Of a stretch of DNA of 64,000 nt, positions 19,183 to 29,063 are shown piece after piece (positions within the stretch are counted from its first letter, which is position 1; the number at the start of each line of letters is the position of its first letter). The notes beneath the pieces are model-generated. The model was not told where the DNA came from and ran no database searches. It saw nothing but the letters and a program-made list of their open reading frames with translations. This stretch comes from Streptomyces malaysiense (lineage in GTDB: Bacteria > Actinomycetota > Actinomycetes > Streptomycetales > Streptomycetaceae), in contig NZ_LBDA02000016.1 of the NCBI RefSeq assembly GCF_000980885.2, forward strand, positions 124,001 through 188,000, written 5' to 3'. A program made the translations under genes and the position numbers.

Positions 19183-20343
19183 GTGAACCACGGCCCCGAC
19201 GACCGGAGCACCGAGGGGCTCGAACCCGAACGCGACCGCCGGCGCGCCGACTTCTTCGGCTCCCCCGACGGCGGGGAGCCGGGCTCGGCGGACCCGAACA
19301 CGCGTCCGGGGGTCGAGGGCGAATGGCTCGCCCAGACGCTCGGCGGGCTCGGCTCGGACGAGGCGTCGGTGCGGCGGCTGCTGCACTCCGCGGTCGACGG
19401 CATCGAGCCGGGCGCGGGCACGCTGGAGCGGCTGCGCCGGGCGGTCCCCGCGCGCCGGGCCCGCAAGCGGCAGGCAGCCGTGGGCATGGCGGCGGCGGCC
19501 CTGTTCTTCGGTACGGCGATCCCGGCCCTGGTGCACGTCTCCGACTCCGGCGGCTCCGACCCGGACACCGCGATGGCCGGCCAGTCCTCGCAGGCGCGGT
19601 CCGGCACGGGACACGACAAGGACAAGGGCGGCTCGGCGAGCGACGGCAGGGGCACGGCCGGCAGACCGGTCCGGCCCGGCACGGGGCCCGGGAAGCCCGG
19701 GGAGCAGGGCGGCGGGGGCGCGGGCGCCGCCGGTGCCGCCGGCGGCGCGAACCCCTCGGCCACCCTGGCCGCGGGCGTCCCGGTGTGTACGCCGGCCCAG
19801 CTGGGCTCCGTCACGGGCAGCGCGGCCGCGCCGGACTCCACGGGGATCGTGTACGGCGCGTTCCGCGTCACCAACACCTCCTCCGGCCCCTGCTCCGTGA
19901 GCGGTGCGGGCACGGTGGGCGCGAGCGCGCAGGGCGCGGCGGACCCCGCGAAGATCGCCGTGGTGCGGCATGCGGCGGGCGACGCGGCGGCGGGCCTTCC
20001 CGACCCCTCCCAGGAGGCCGCGGGCCTGGTCCTCCAGCCCGGTGCCGCCTACCAGGAGAAGTTCGCCTTCGTCCCCTCCGAGACCTGCCCCACCGCGGGC
20101 GGCCCGACCGGCGGCACGGACAGCGGGGCGAGCCCCGATCCGTCCCCCACCCCCAGCGACGGCACGGCGGCCGACACCGGCAGCTCCGCCGGCCCCGCCC
20201 CCCAGCTGGGCACGGGCGCCACCGCCGACGGCAGTGTCCTGGTCACCCACACCCCGGCCGCCGGCGGCGCCACGGCTTCGGCGAAGGTGCCGGGGGAGTG
20301 CGCGGGGACGGTGTACTACACGGGGGTACTGGCGGTCTCGTAG
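19183..20343 (+). CDS. Single-span membrane protein with DUF4232-like domain
   Basis: A 386-residue protein: cytoplasmic N terminus of about 100 residues, a membrane helix (AAVGMAAAALFFGTAIPALVHV, about residues 104-125), a Gly/Ser-rich linker, and an outside domain beginning at VCTPAQLGSVTG with Cys pairs (GPCSVSG, SETCPT, PGECAGT) that resembles DUF4232 domains. It starts 58 bases after the sigma-factor gene. The topology fits an anti-sigma factor, but no zinc anti-sigma motif (HxxxCxxC) is present. Confidence 0.75.
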   Translation: MNHGPDDRSTEGLEPERDRRRADFFGSPDGGEPGSADPNTRPGVEGEWLAQTLGGLGSDEASVRRLLHSAVDGIEPGAGTLERLRRAVPARRARKRQAAVGMAAAALFFGTAIPALVHVSDSGGSDPDTAMAGQSSQARSGTGHDKDKGGSASDGRGTAGRPVRPGTGPGKPGEQGGGGAGAAGAAGGANPSATLAAGVPVCTPAQLGSVTGSAAAPDSTGIVYGAFRVTNTSSGPCSVSGAGTVGASAQGAADPAKIAVVRHAAGDAAAGLPDPSQEAAGLVLQPGAAYQEKFAFVPSETCPTAGGPTGGTDSGASPDPSPTPSDGTAADTGSSAGPAPQLGTGATADGSVLVTHTPAAGGATASAKVPGECAGTVYYTGVLAVS

Positions 20344-20438
20344 GAGGCCGGCACGGGCGGGCGCCGGGGACCCCGCCGGGGGAGGCACCCGGCGCGCTGC
20401 GGTGAGCGGTCCCCGCGCCCGGCCGGCCCGGACCCCGG

Positions 20439-21230
20439 TCAGCCGCCGGACACGGAGACCGGCACGGACTCCTCCGGCGCCAGGCCCAGCGCGGCGTCCC
20501 GTGCGGCCTCGACCTCCCGCCGCAGCAGCCGGAACCACATGAACACCGTGAACCCGGCGAAGACGAACCACTCCCCGGTGTACCCGAGGTTCTGGAACGC
20601 CTTCAGGTCCAGTCCCGTACCGTCCGGCGCCGACGCCGGCACCGCCTTCATCCCGGCGTCCGCCCGGTCCAGCGTCACCCACGCGTCGTACAGGTGGTCC
20701 GGCACCAGATTGACCAGCGCCGCCGAACTGATCGCCGCCGTCTGCCCCGCGGGCAGCCCGCCCTGGGCGCTGACCCCGTTGTCCCCCGGCGTCTCGGACG
20801 CCTGCAACGCACCGACGACCGTCACCTCGCCGCGCGGCGCGGTCGGCGCCTTCGCCGCGGTCGCCGTCCCGGGCAGCCACCCCCGCACCACGGGGAGCGA
20901 CTTCCCGCTGTCGGTCCGCAGCAGTGTCAGGACGTAGAACCCGTTCTTGTCGTCCAGTTGCCGGCCGGGCACGAGCAGCTGCGTCCCGTACCGTCCGTGC
21001 GCGGACACCCGCCGCCCGGACGTCGCCTTGTCGACCGGCAGCATCGAGTCCAGCGGGCGGGCCGCCTGCGTGGCGTCGGACGCGGCCTGCCGGTTCGCGG
21101 CGTGTTCCTCGTGCACCCGCCCCTCGAACCGGCTCAGCTGCCAGGACCCCATGAAGATGCAGAAAGGGATGGCGAGCAGCACGAAAACGTTGATGCCCCA
21201 CCAGCGCGGAGTCAGCAGAAACCGGTACAC
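20439..21230 (-). CDS. SURF1 family protein
   Basis: A 263-residue membrane protein with an N-terminal helix (WWGINVFVLLAIPFCIFMGSWQLSRFEGR), the conserved GRYGTQLLVPGRQLDDKNGFYVLTLLRT segment, VVRGWLPG and a second helix near the C terminus (GEWFVFAGFTVFMWFRLLRREV). SURF1 proteins help build aa3-type cytochrome oxidase. I chose GTG at 21230, four bases after GGGAGG, rather than the longer frame, whose extra N terminus is low complexity. Confidence 0.92.
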   Translation of the reverse strand: MYRFLLTPRWWGINVFVLLAIPFCIFMGSWQLSRFEGRVHEEHAANRQAASDATQAARPLDSMLPVDKATSGRRVSAHGRYGTQLLVPGRQLDDKNGFYVLTLLRTDSGKSLPVVRGWLPGTATAAKAPTAPRGEVTVVGALQASETPGDNGVSAQGGLPAGQTAAISSAALVNLVPDHLYDAWVTLDRADAGMKAVPASAPDGTGLDLKAFQNLGYTGEWFVFAGFTVFMWFRLLRREVEAARDAALGLAPEESVPVSVSGG

Positions 21231-21433
21231 GCCTCCCACGGTACGGCGCCCGCCGCATCGTCCCGCCCGCGGGTCAGCCCTTGCGGGCCCCGGGCGCGCT
21301 GGACCAGGGGGGCCGACGGCGCGGCCCGCCGGCACGCCGCTGCCCGCGTCCGGGGAGCCCGTGGCGGGAAAGTCGTCCACAGGCCGCGCTCACCCGCCGC
21401 ACAATTGTCGCGGCGGCCAGGCAGTATGGGCGC

Positions 21434-23269
21434 ATGACTGGGGCCAAGACTGAGAGCACGACGCCGAGCGCACCGCAGACGCCGGGCAGCGCGGACATGC
21501 CGGACTGGGAGAAGCGGTTCCGGGCGCCGCGGGTGTCCCTGCCCGACTGGGCCGAGGACGCGCCGGACCGCTCCCTGTTCGTGTCGAACGCGACGGGGAC
21601 GTACGAGCTGTACGCGTGGGACCGCGCGACGGGCGAGCAGCGCCAGGCCACCGACCGGCCGAACGGCACGACGGACGGCACGCTCTCCCCGGACGGCGCC
21701 TGGATCTGGTGGTTCGACGACAAGGACGGCGACGAGTTCGGCGTCTGGCGCCGCCAGCCCTTCACCGGCGGTGCCGACGAGCCGGCCGTCCCGGGCCTCG
21801 CCCCCTCCTACCCGGCCGGCCTCGCCCTGGCCCGCGACGGACACACCGCGGTCGTCGGCCGCTCCACGGACGAGGAGGGCACGACGATCCACCTGGCCCG
21901 CACGGGCGCGGACCCGGTGGAGATCTACCGGCACCGCGAGTCCGCGGGCGTCGGCGACCTCTCCCACGACGGCTCCCTGATCGCCATCGAGCACACCGAG
22001 CACGGCGACGCCATGCACGCGGCGCTGCGCGTGCTGCGCCCGGACGGCTCGACGGTCGCCGAACTGGACGACACCAAGGGCGGCGCCGAGGAGCTGGGCC
22101 TGGAGGTGCTGGGCTTCGCCCCGGTCGACGGCGACACCCGGCTGCTCATCGGGCACCAGCGCCGGGGCCGCTGGGAGCCGCTCGTGTGGGACGTGTCCAC
22201 GGGGGAGGAGGCGGACCTCGCCCTGGAGCTGCCCGGCGACGTCAGCGCCGAGTGGTATCCGGACGGCTCGGGCCTGCTGATCGCGCACAGCTTCGAGGCC
22301 CGCAGCGAACTGTTCCGGTACGACCTGGCGAGCCGCGAGCTGACCAGGGTCCCCACCCCGCCCGGTACCGTCTCCGGGGCGACCGCCCGCCCGGACGGCA
22401 GCGTGGAGTACCTGTGGTCCTCCTCCGCCGAGCCGTCGGTGGTGCGGTCCACCGCCGGCGGTGTGGTCCTGGACCCGCCCGGCATGAAGTGCCCGCCGTC
22501 GGTGCCGGTGGAGGACGTCTGGGTGGAGGGGCCCGGCGGCCGCATCCACGCCCTGATCCAGAAGCCGGCGGGCGCGAGCGGCCCCCTGCCCACCGTCTTC
22601 GACCTGCACGGCGGCCCGACCTGGCACGACAGCGACTCCTTCGCCTCCGGCCCGGCCGCCTGGGTCGACCACGGGTACGCGGTGGTCCGGGTCAACTACC
22701 GCGGCTCCACCGGGTACGGCCGCGCGTGGACCGACGCCCTCAAGCACCGGGTCGGCCTGATCGAGCTGGAGGACGTGGCGGCGGTCCGCGACTGGGCGGT
22801 CTCCTCGGGCCTGGCCGACCCCGACCGCCTGGTCCTCACCGGCGGCTCCTGGGGCGGCTACCTCACCCTCCTCGGCATCGGCACCCAGCCCGAGGCGTGG
22901 ACGGTGGGTATCGCGGTCGTCCCGGTCGCGGACTACGTCACGGCGTACCACGACGAGATGGAGGCCCTGAAGGCCATGGACCGCACCCTCCTCGGCGGCA
23001 CCCCCGAGGAGGTCCCGGAGCGCTTCGAGGCGTCCTCCCCCCTCACCTACGTCGACCGGGTCAAGGCCCCGGTCTACATCTCGGCCGGTGTCAACGACCC
23101 CCGCTGCCCCATCCGCCAGATCGACAACTACATCCATCGCCTCCAGTCCCTCGGCGCCACCCACGAGGTCTACCGCTACGACGCCGGCCACGGCTCCCTG
23201 GTCGTCGACGAGCGGATCAAGCAGGTGGCGCTGGAGCTGGACTTCGCACGGCGGCACCTCCCGGCGTAG
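21434..23269 (+). CDS. S9-family prolyl oligopeptidase-like peptidase
   Basis: A 611-residue protein with an N-terminal beta-propeller (repeated strands up to about residue 350) and a C-terminal alpha/beta hydrolase. The nucleophile is in LTGGSWGGYLTLL, the Asp in SAGVNDPRCPIRQ and the His in DAGHGSLV; DLHGGPTWHD forms the oxyanion region. There is no signal peptide, so it is likely cytoplasmic and acts on short peptides. Convergent with the channel gene that ends at 23316. Confidence 0.92.
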   Translation: MTGAKTESTTPSAPQTPGSADMPDWEKRFRAPRVSLPDWAEDAPDRSLFVSNATGTYELYAWDRATGEQRQATDRPNGTTDGTLSPDGAWIWWFDDKDGDEFGVWRRQPFTGGADEPAVPGLAPSYPAGLALARDGHTAVVGRSTDEEGTTIHLARTGADPVEIYRHRESAGVGDLSHDGSLIAIEHTEHGDAMHAALRVLRPDGSTVAELDDTKGGAEELGLEVLGFAPVDGDTRLLIGHQRRGRWEPLVWDVSTGEEADLALELPGDVSAEWYPDGSGLLIAHSFEARSELFRYDLASRELTRVPTPPGTVSGATARPDGSVEYLWSSSAEPSVVRSTAGGVVLDPPGMKCPPSVPVEDVWVEGPGGRIHALIQKPAGASGPLPTVFDLHGGPTWHDSDSFASGPAAWVDHGYAVVRVNYRGSTGYGRAWTDALKHRVGLIELEDVAAVRDWAVSSGLADPDRLVLTGGSWGGYLTLLGIGTQPEAWTVGIAVVPVADYVTAYHDEMEALKAMDRTLLGGTPEEVPERFEASSPLTYVDRVKAPVYISAGVNDPRCPIRQIDNYIHRLQSLGATHEVYRYDAGHGSLVVDERIKQVALELDFARRHLPA

Positions 23270-23315
23270 CCGCCCCGCCCGGCCGCCCGGCCCCCGCGGC
23301 ACCTCGCCGCGGGGG

Positions 23316-25142
23316 TCAGCGCAGGGCGGCCAGGCCCCTGCGGGTGACGGCGACCACCACGCGGTCCCCCTTCGCCAGCACATGGTCGGCGGGGGTGTCG
23401 CTGCGGCCCGCGAGCGCCAGCACCCGCCAGGAACCGGGACGGAAGGCCTGGTCCACCGTCCGGCCCTCCAGCATCGGATGACCGTCCACGTCGACCGCGG
23501 CGAACAGCAGCACCTGCCGCTCCACCGCCACCGCGCCGAGCACCTGCCGGCCGAGCATCGCCCCCGCGAACGCCGGCGCCGCCAGATGCGTCACGCTCCG
23601 GCTCCGGGTCAGGGCGTGCGGATAGGCGGCGCGCAGGGTCCGGTAGACCGCCGTGGCGAAGTCGTCGTCGTACAGCCGCAGCACCACCCGCAGATCCGGC
23701 CGCACCGTCCGCGCGTACAGCACCGCCTCCAGGTTCGTGGTGTCCGAGCTGGTCACCGCGAGCAGCGCCTGCGCCCGGTTGATCTTCGCGGACTCCAGGA
23801 CGCCCTCCTGCGTGACGTCCCCGAGCACCACCGGTACCCGCAGCCGTCGCGCCGTGGCGAGCCCGCGCGCCTCGGGGTCGGACTCGACGCACACCACCGG
23901 CACGTTCAGCTCCCGCAGCCGGGTCAGCACCCGGGTGCCGATCTTGCCGAGCCCCAGCAGCACCACATGCCCGCCGAGCCCGCGCGGCGGCCTGCGCAGC
24001 GAGGTGGCGGTGCGGAAGGTGCCCAGCGCCTCCAGGACGGCGGCCAGCAGCACCGGCAGCAGCAGCAGCCCCACCAGCGCGGACAGGAGCTGGAGCAGCT
24101 GGCGGCCGAGCGGCGCGCCGAGCGCCGGGTCGTCGATGGCGAACATGTCGAGCAGGGTGAGGTAGAAGGCCCGCACCGGATGGATCCCGGTCACCACCCA
24201 CAGGGCGACGGCCATCGCGAGCACACAGCCGACCAGGCCGGCCAGCGACCACCGCAGCCGCCGCGAGAACAGCGAGTTGAGCCAGGGGACGACCCCCGCC
24301 CCGCGTGCCGCCGACTCCGGCCCGCCCGCGGTCGACACCTGCTCCAGCACGATCGCGGTCCGCCCGGCGGCGCCCCGCACCTCCTCGTCGGCCGGCAGCA
24401 GCCGCGGCTCCTGGTCCCCGCCGGCCGTTCCGGTGGGGTCGCCGACCGAGAGCAGGGCGAGGGTGTGCGGGCCCGAGTCGGCGGGCAGCGGCCGTTCCAC
24501 CGCCCGCAGCAGCAGCCCCTCGGTCTGCACGACCTTGCTGGTGCCCGCGAGCGCGGTCGCGGCCAGCGCCGGCGCGGCGGTGTCGGCGTCGGACAGCACG
24601 GTCGTCGACGCCTCCGCGCCGGAGTCGTCTCCGCCGTCGTAGGCCAACGCGGCCGCCTGGTCCAGGAGTTCCTCGATGTGCTGGCCCAACCGCCGGTTGT
24701 AGAGCCGCAGTACGAGCCGCAGCCGGGGGTTGAGCCGGCGGGCGGTGAGCGCGGCGCGGATGTTGGTCTCGTCGTCGTCGTGCACCAGCGCGAGCGCGGT
24801 GGCCCGCTCCACCCCGGCCGCCGCGAGCACCGCCTCGGTCAACTCGAATGCTTCTAGAACGGGTTCACCGGCCGCCGCGGCCGGCGCGGCCGCCGTGCCC
24901 GCCACGGCGGGCCGGCCTCCGACCGCCGCGCTGACCACCCGGTCGAGCAGCGCCGCCGACGCGGCCCGCGCCCGGCCGACCACCGGCCCTCTCGCCGCGC
25001 GCTCGGCCGGCGGCACCACGAGGGTCACCTGCTCGCCGTACACCCCGCGCAACTCGGCCGCCAGCCGGTGCGCCAGCCCGTCGTCCCCGCACACCACCAT
25101 GTGGGGTGCGCCGGGTCCCCCTTGAAACGGAACGCTCGCCAC
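23316..25142 (-). CDS. RCK/TrkA-N channel-type membrane protein
   Basis: A 608-residue protein with two NAD-binding Rossmann/RCK regions flanking a membrane core. The first is MVVCGDDGLAHRLAAELRG near the N terminus; the second is GHVVLLGLGKIGTRVLTRLRELN after the helices (WSLAGLVGCVLAMAVALWV ... LLQLLSALVGLLLLPVLLAAVL). The overall layout resembles pore proteins with paired RCK domains. The usual K+ filter TVGYG is absent between the helices (LLDMFAIDDPALG), so ion selectivity is open. Confidence 0.82.
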   Translation of the reverse strand: MASVPFQGGPGAPHMVVCGDDGLAHRLAAELRGVYGEQVTLVVPPAERAARGPVVGRARAASAALLDRVVSAAVGGRPAVAGTAAAPAAAAGEPVLEAFELTEAVLAAAGVERATALALVHDDDETNIRAALTARRLNPRLRLVLRLYNRRLGQHIEELLDQAAALAYDGGDDSGAEASTTVLSDADTAAPALAATALAGTSKVVQTEGLLLRAVERPLPADSGPHTLALLSVGDPTGTAGGDQEPRLLPADEEVRGAAGRTAIVLEQVSTAGGPESAARGAGVVPWLNSLFSRRLRWSLAGLVGCVLAMAVALWVVTGIHPVRAFYLTLLDMFAIDDPALGAPLGRQLLQLLSALVGLLLLPVLLAAVLEALGTFRTATSLRRPPRGLGGHVVLLGLGKIGTRVLTRLRELNVPVVCVESDPEARGLATARRLRVPVVLGDVTQEGVLESAKINRAQALLAVTSSDTTNLEAVLYARTVRPDLRVVLRLYDDDFATAVYRTLRAAYPHALTRSRSVTHLAAPAFAGAMLGRQVLGAVAVERQVLLFAAVDVDGHPMLEGRTVDQAFRPGSWRVLALAGRSDTPADHVLAKGDRVVVAVTRRGLAALR

Positions 25143-25241
25143 GAGGGGAAAGACTGCCTCAGAAGGAAGCCTGGTTCCAGGCGGACCGAACGCTCGTGTC
25201 GTTCACCGGCGTTCGGTCCGCGCAGGACGTGCCGGGAGCCG

Positions 25242-27296
25242 TCAGCGCTCGGCCGCCGCCTTCTCGAAGTCGAAGCGCGCCAGATCCGCCAGCCACACCC
25301 GGGCGTTGCCGTCCGAGGGGGCCCGCCAGTCGCCGCGCGGGGAGAGCGAACCACCGGCCGAGACCTTGGGCCCGTTCGGCATGGCCGAGCGCTTGAACTG
25401 CGCGAACGCGAAGAAGCGGCGGCAGAAGACCTCCAGCCAGCGCACGATCTCCGGGAGGTCGTACGCCACCCGCTTGGCCGCGGGGAAGCCGGGCGGCCAC
25501 GCGCCCGACTCCGCGTCCTGCCAGGCGTGCCAGGCCAGGAAGGCGATCTTCGAGGGCCGCAGGCCATGACGCAGCACGTGGAAGAGGGTGAAGTCGTGCA
25601 GCGCGTACGGGCCGATCTTCGACTCGGTGGACTGCATCTCCTCGCCCGGCACCAGCTCCGGGCTGATCTCGGTGTCCAGGATCGCGGCCAGGATCTCGCC
25701 GGTCTCCGCGTCGAACTGCTCGCTGCTGATCACCCAGCGGATCAGGTGCTGGATCAGCGTCTTGGGCACACCGGAGTTGACGTTGTAGTGGCTCATCTGG
25801 TCGCCGACGCCGTACGTCGACCAGCCGAGCGCCAGCTCGGAGAGGTCGCCGGTGCCGAGCACGATGCCGCCGCGCTGGTTGGCCAGCCGGAACAGGTAGT
25901 CGGTGCGCAGGCCCGCCTGGACGTTCTCGAACGTGACGTCGTACACCGGCTCGCCGGCGGCGAAGGGGTGGCCCATCTCCTCGAGCATCAGCCGCGCGGT
26001 CGGCGTGATGTCCAGCTCGGCCGCGGTGATGCCGAGCGCCCGCATCAGCCGGTGCGCGTTGTCCTTGGTGTGGTCGCTGGTGGCGAAGCCGGGCAGGGTG
26101 AAGCCCAGGATGTCGCTGCGCGGGCGTCCGGCGCGGTCCATCGCGCGGGCGGCGACGATCAGCGCGTGCGTGGAGTCCAGACCGCCGGAGACGCCGATGA
26201 CCACCTTGGGGCCGCCGATCGCCCCGAGCCGCTGCTGGAGCCCCTCGACCTGGATGTTGTACGCCTCGTAGCAGTCCAGGGCGAGCCGCTCGGGGTCGGC
26301 GGGCACGAACGGGAAGCGCTCCACGCGGCGCCGCAGCCCCAGGTCGGTGGCGACCGGCGGGTCCAGCAGGAAGGACACCGTGCGGAAGCCGCCGGTGCGC
26401 GCGGCATGGGTGCGGCGGTTGTCGTCGAAGCTGCCCATCCGGCTCCGCTCCTGCCGCAGCAGGTCGAGGTCGACGTCGGCCGCCGCGAACTGCTCGCCGA
26501 GCGGGAAGCGCTCGGACTCGGCCAGCAGCGCCCCGTTCTCGTAGATCATCGTCTGGCCGTCCCATGACAGGTCGGTGGTCGACTCGCCGAGACCGGCCGC
26601 CGCGTAGACGTACGCGGCGAGGCAGCGGGCGGACGCCGAGCGGCACAGCAGCTTGCGGTCCTCGGCCCGGCCGACGGTGATCGGGCTGCCGGAGAGGTTC
26701 GCCAGCACGGTCGCCCCGGCCAGCGCGGCCTCGGCGCTCGGCGGCACCGGCACCCACATGTCCTCGCAGATCTCCGCGTGCAGCACCAGGCCCGGCACGT
26801 CGTCCGCCGCGAACAGCAGATCCACGCCGAACGGCACGTCCGCGCCGCCGACCCGGACGGTGCCGCCGCGCTCGTCGTCGCCCGCGGCGATCTGGCGGCG
26901 CTCGTAGAACTCCCGGTAGTTCGGCGGGTACGACTTCGGGGCCACGCCGAGGATCTTGCCGCGGTGCACCACGACCGCGCAGTTGTAGATCCGGTTGCGG
27001 TGGCGCAGCGGGGCGCCGACCACCAGTACCGGCAGCAGGTCCGCCGACCCGGCGACCACCTCCGCCAGGGCCGCCTCGACCGCGTCCAGCAGCGGGTCCT
27101 GGAGCAGCAGGTCCTCGATCGAGTAGCCGCACAGCACCATCTCGGGGAAGACGGCGACGGCGACGCCCTCCTCGGCGCACCGGCGCGCCTGGCGCAGGAC
27201 CGATTCGGCGTTGGCGCCCGGGTCGGCGATGACGGTGTGGCCCGTGCACGCGGCGACGCGCGCGAAGCCATGCTGATAGATCGACCAGAAGTTCAC
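25242..27296 (-). CDS. nadE: Glutamine-dependent NAD+ synthetase
   Basis: A 684-residue two-domain enzyme, the size seen in actinobacteria. The N-terminal nitrilase-type glutaminase has the Glu (FPEMVLCGY), Lys ([13 protein letters not shown]) and Cys (EICEDMWVP) triad. The C-terminal synthetase has the ATP pyrophosphatase loop [13 protein letters not shown]. It makes NAD from deamido-NAD, ATP and glutamine. The GTG at 27296 has no ribosome-binding site but has a TAGGCT box 7 bases upstream (27304-27309), suggesting a leaderless mRNA. Confidence 0.97.
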   Translation of the reverse strand: MNFWSIYQHGFARVAACTGHTVIADPGANAESVLRQARRCAEEGVAVAVFPEMVLCGYSIEDLLLQDPLLDAVEAALAEVVAGSADLLPVLVVGAPLRHRNRIYNCAVVVHRGKILGVAPKSYPPNYREFYERRQIAAGDDERGGTVRVGGADVPFGVDLLFAADDVPGLVLHAEICEDMWVPVPPSAEAALAGATVLANLSGSPITVGRAEDRKLLCRSASARCLAAYVYAAAGLGESTTDLSWDGQTMIYENGALLAESERFPLGEQFAAADVDLDLLRQERSRMGSFDDNRRTHAARTGGFRTVSFLLDPPVATDLGLRRRVERFPFVPADPERLALDCYEAYNIQVEGLQQRLGAIGGPKVVIGVSGGLDSTHALIVAARAMDRAGRPRSDILGFTLPGFATSDHTKDNAHRLMRALGITAAELDITPTARLMLEEMGHPFAAGEPVYDVTFENVQAGLRTDYLFRLANQRGGIVLGTGDLSELALGWSTYGVGDQMSHYNVNSGVPKTLIQHLIRWVISSEQFDAETGEILAAILDTEISPELVPGEEMQSTESKIGPYALHDFTLFHVLRHGLRPSKIAFLAWHAWQDAESGAWPPGFPAAKRVAYDLPEIVRWLEVFCRRFFAFAQFKRSAMPNGPKVSAGGSLSPRGDWRAPSDGNARVWLADLARFDFEKAAAER

Positions 27297-27368
27297 AGGG
27301 GGAAGCCTAGAACTTCTGCTCCACGGCGGTCGCGGGCGCTCGCCTTTGCCCCGAACGGGGACGTACAG

Positions 27369-27382
27369 TACCCCTAGGGGTA
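27369..27382. promoter_or_regulatory. CsoR/CstR-type operator palindrome
   Basis: TACCCCTAGGGGTA is a perfect 14-base palindrome with the G/C tracts typical of operators bound by the CsoR/RcnR family. It lies 17 bases upstream of the chosen start of the adjacent regulator gene (27400) and about 70 bases from the divergent nadE start. Confidence 0.8.
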
Positions 27383-27390
27383 TTTCTTGA

Positions 27391-27687
<297 letters not shown>

Positions 27688-27826
27688 GTCCCCCCAGCAC
27701 TCCCTCCGCAGCGCCGGAGGCCCTCGCACACCCGCGTGCGGGCCGTTCGGCCCTTGTCCGCGCCCGTCCGCCCGCACTTCACTGGTCCGCCGGCCCCCGA
27801 CCACCTCCGGCAAGGCGGAACGCCCG

Positions 27827-28486
27827 ATGACCAGTGACACGACCACCGGCGCCACCCCTCGGCAGCGGGACCGGCGCGGCAGCCGGCCGATCCCGCCCGA
27901 GGCCACGGCCACCGCTTCCCGTGCCTTCGCCTGGCTGCTGATCGTGACCGGCGCGCTCGGCATCCTGGCCTCCTTCGTGATCACGATCGACAAGATCCAG
28001 CTGGTCCAGGACCCGCACTTCACCCCGTCCTGCAACCTCAGCCCGGTGGTGTCCTGCTCCGACGTGATGCGCAGCGCCCAGGCGTCCGTCTTCGGCTTCC
28101 CCAACCCCCTGCTGGGCCTCGCCGCCTACCCCGTCGTGGTCACCACCGGCTTCGCCCTGCTGTCCGGTGCCCGCTTCCGGCGCTGGTTCTGGCTCGGCCT
28201 GAACGCGGGCACGTCGTTCGGCGCGGGCTTCTGCATGTGGCTGATGAGCCAGGCCCTGTACGACATCGGCGCGTTGTGCCTGTGGTGCTGCCTGGCCTGG
28301 GCGGCCACCATCGCGATGTTCTGGTACACCACCGCGCACAACCTGATGCACGGCGTCATCCGCGCGCCCCGCGCCGTGGTGGCCGGCGTGCTGGAGTTCC
28401 ACTGGGCGGTGCCGCTCACCTGGTGCCTGGGCATCGTGATGCTGATCGCCACGCGGTGGTGGGACTACTGGGTGTCGCTGCTGTGA
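27827..28486 (+). CDS. Vitamin K epoxide reductase (VKOR) family protein
   Basis: A 219-residue protein with four to five membrane helices. It shows the loop Cys pair (PSCNLSPVVSCSDVM), the conserved FGFPNPLLGL segment and the active-site CLWCC at the end of the fourth helix. In actinobacteria such proteins reoxidise a DsbA-like partner and pass electrons to quinone, so supporting disulfide formation outside the cell. No thioredoxin domain is fused. It follows the CsoR-like gene by 139 bases. Confidence 0.93.
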   Translation: MTSDTTTGATPRQRDRRGSRPIPPEATATASRAFAWLLIVTGALGILASFVITIDKIQLVQDPHFTPSCNLSPVVSCSDVMRSAQASVFGFPNPLLGLAAYPVVVTTGFALLSGARFRRWFWLGLNAGTSFGAGFCMWLMSQALYDIGALCLWCCLAWAATIAMFWYTTAHNLMHGVIRAPRAVVAGVLEFHWAVPLTWCLGIVMLIATRWWDYWVSLL

Positions 28487-28529
28487 CGGAACGTCCCTGA
28501 GGCCCTCACCACGACGGCGCTCAAGGAGG

Positions 28530-28625
28530 CCGGGCCGAAAGGCCGAGGGGCCGGGGGCCGAAAGGCCAAAAGGCCGAGGGGCTCAGGGGCTCAGGGGCTG
28601 AGGGGCCGAGGGGCCGGAGGGTCCG
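28530..28625. repeat. Low-complexity GGCCGAGG / GGGGCTCA repeats
   Basis: A run of near-repeats of AGGCCGAGGGG, GGCCGAAAGGCC and AGGGGCTC units follows the VKOR gene. Complementary GGCC cores could fold. The 577-base stretch 28487-29063 otherwise shows only GC-rich sequence with open frames on both strands and no ribosome-binding site or motif that I trust. It probably contains the promoter of the oxidase gene. Confidence 0.5.
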
Positions 28626-29063
28626 GGGGCCGGCGGGGCTCGCCGACCCGCTCTGCCGCCCCGACGCCCGCCCCGCACCGGTCCCGGCCCGCCGCCACCC
28701 GCCACTGGCCGCGGCCGTGCGCCACCTGGCCGGCCGCCGACCTGGCCGGCGACCCCCTGCTGCGGGTGCGCCTGGACCGCGGCCGGACCTCGCGGTCGTA
28801 CCCGGGGACAGGGCGGTCCTCGGCACCCCGCTGTGCCGCGGGCACACCGCGGGCGCCGGACCAAGAGGGGCCGCCCGGCCCTGCCGACGGCCGTACCCGG
28901 GCCTGTTGGGCCCTATCGGCGAGGGGTGTCCCCGGGCCGATCATGTGGCGGGCCGGGAAGCGCCGGGTCCACGACCCCCACGCGTGGCGCTTCCCGGCCC
29001 GGCTCCGACACGCACAGCTGGGAGGGACGCCGTCCGGTGGACGAGGCACAGATACACAGGGTG

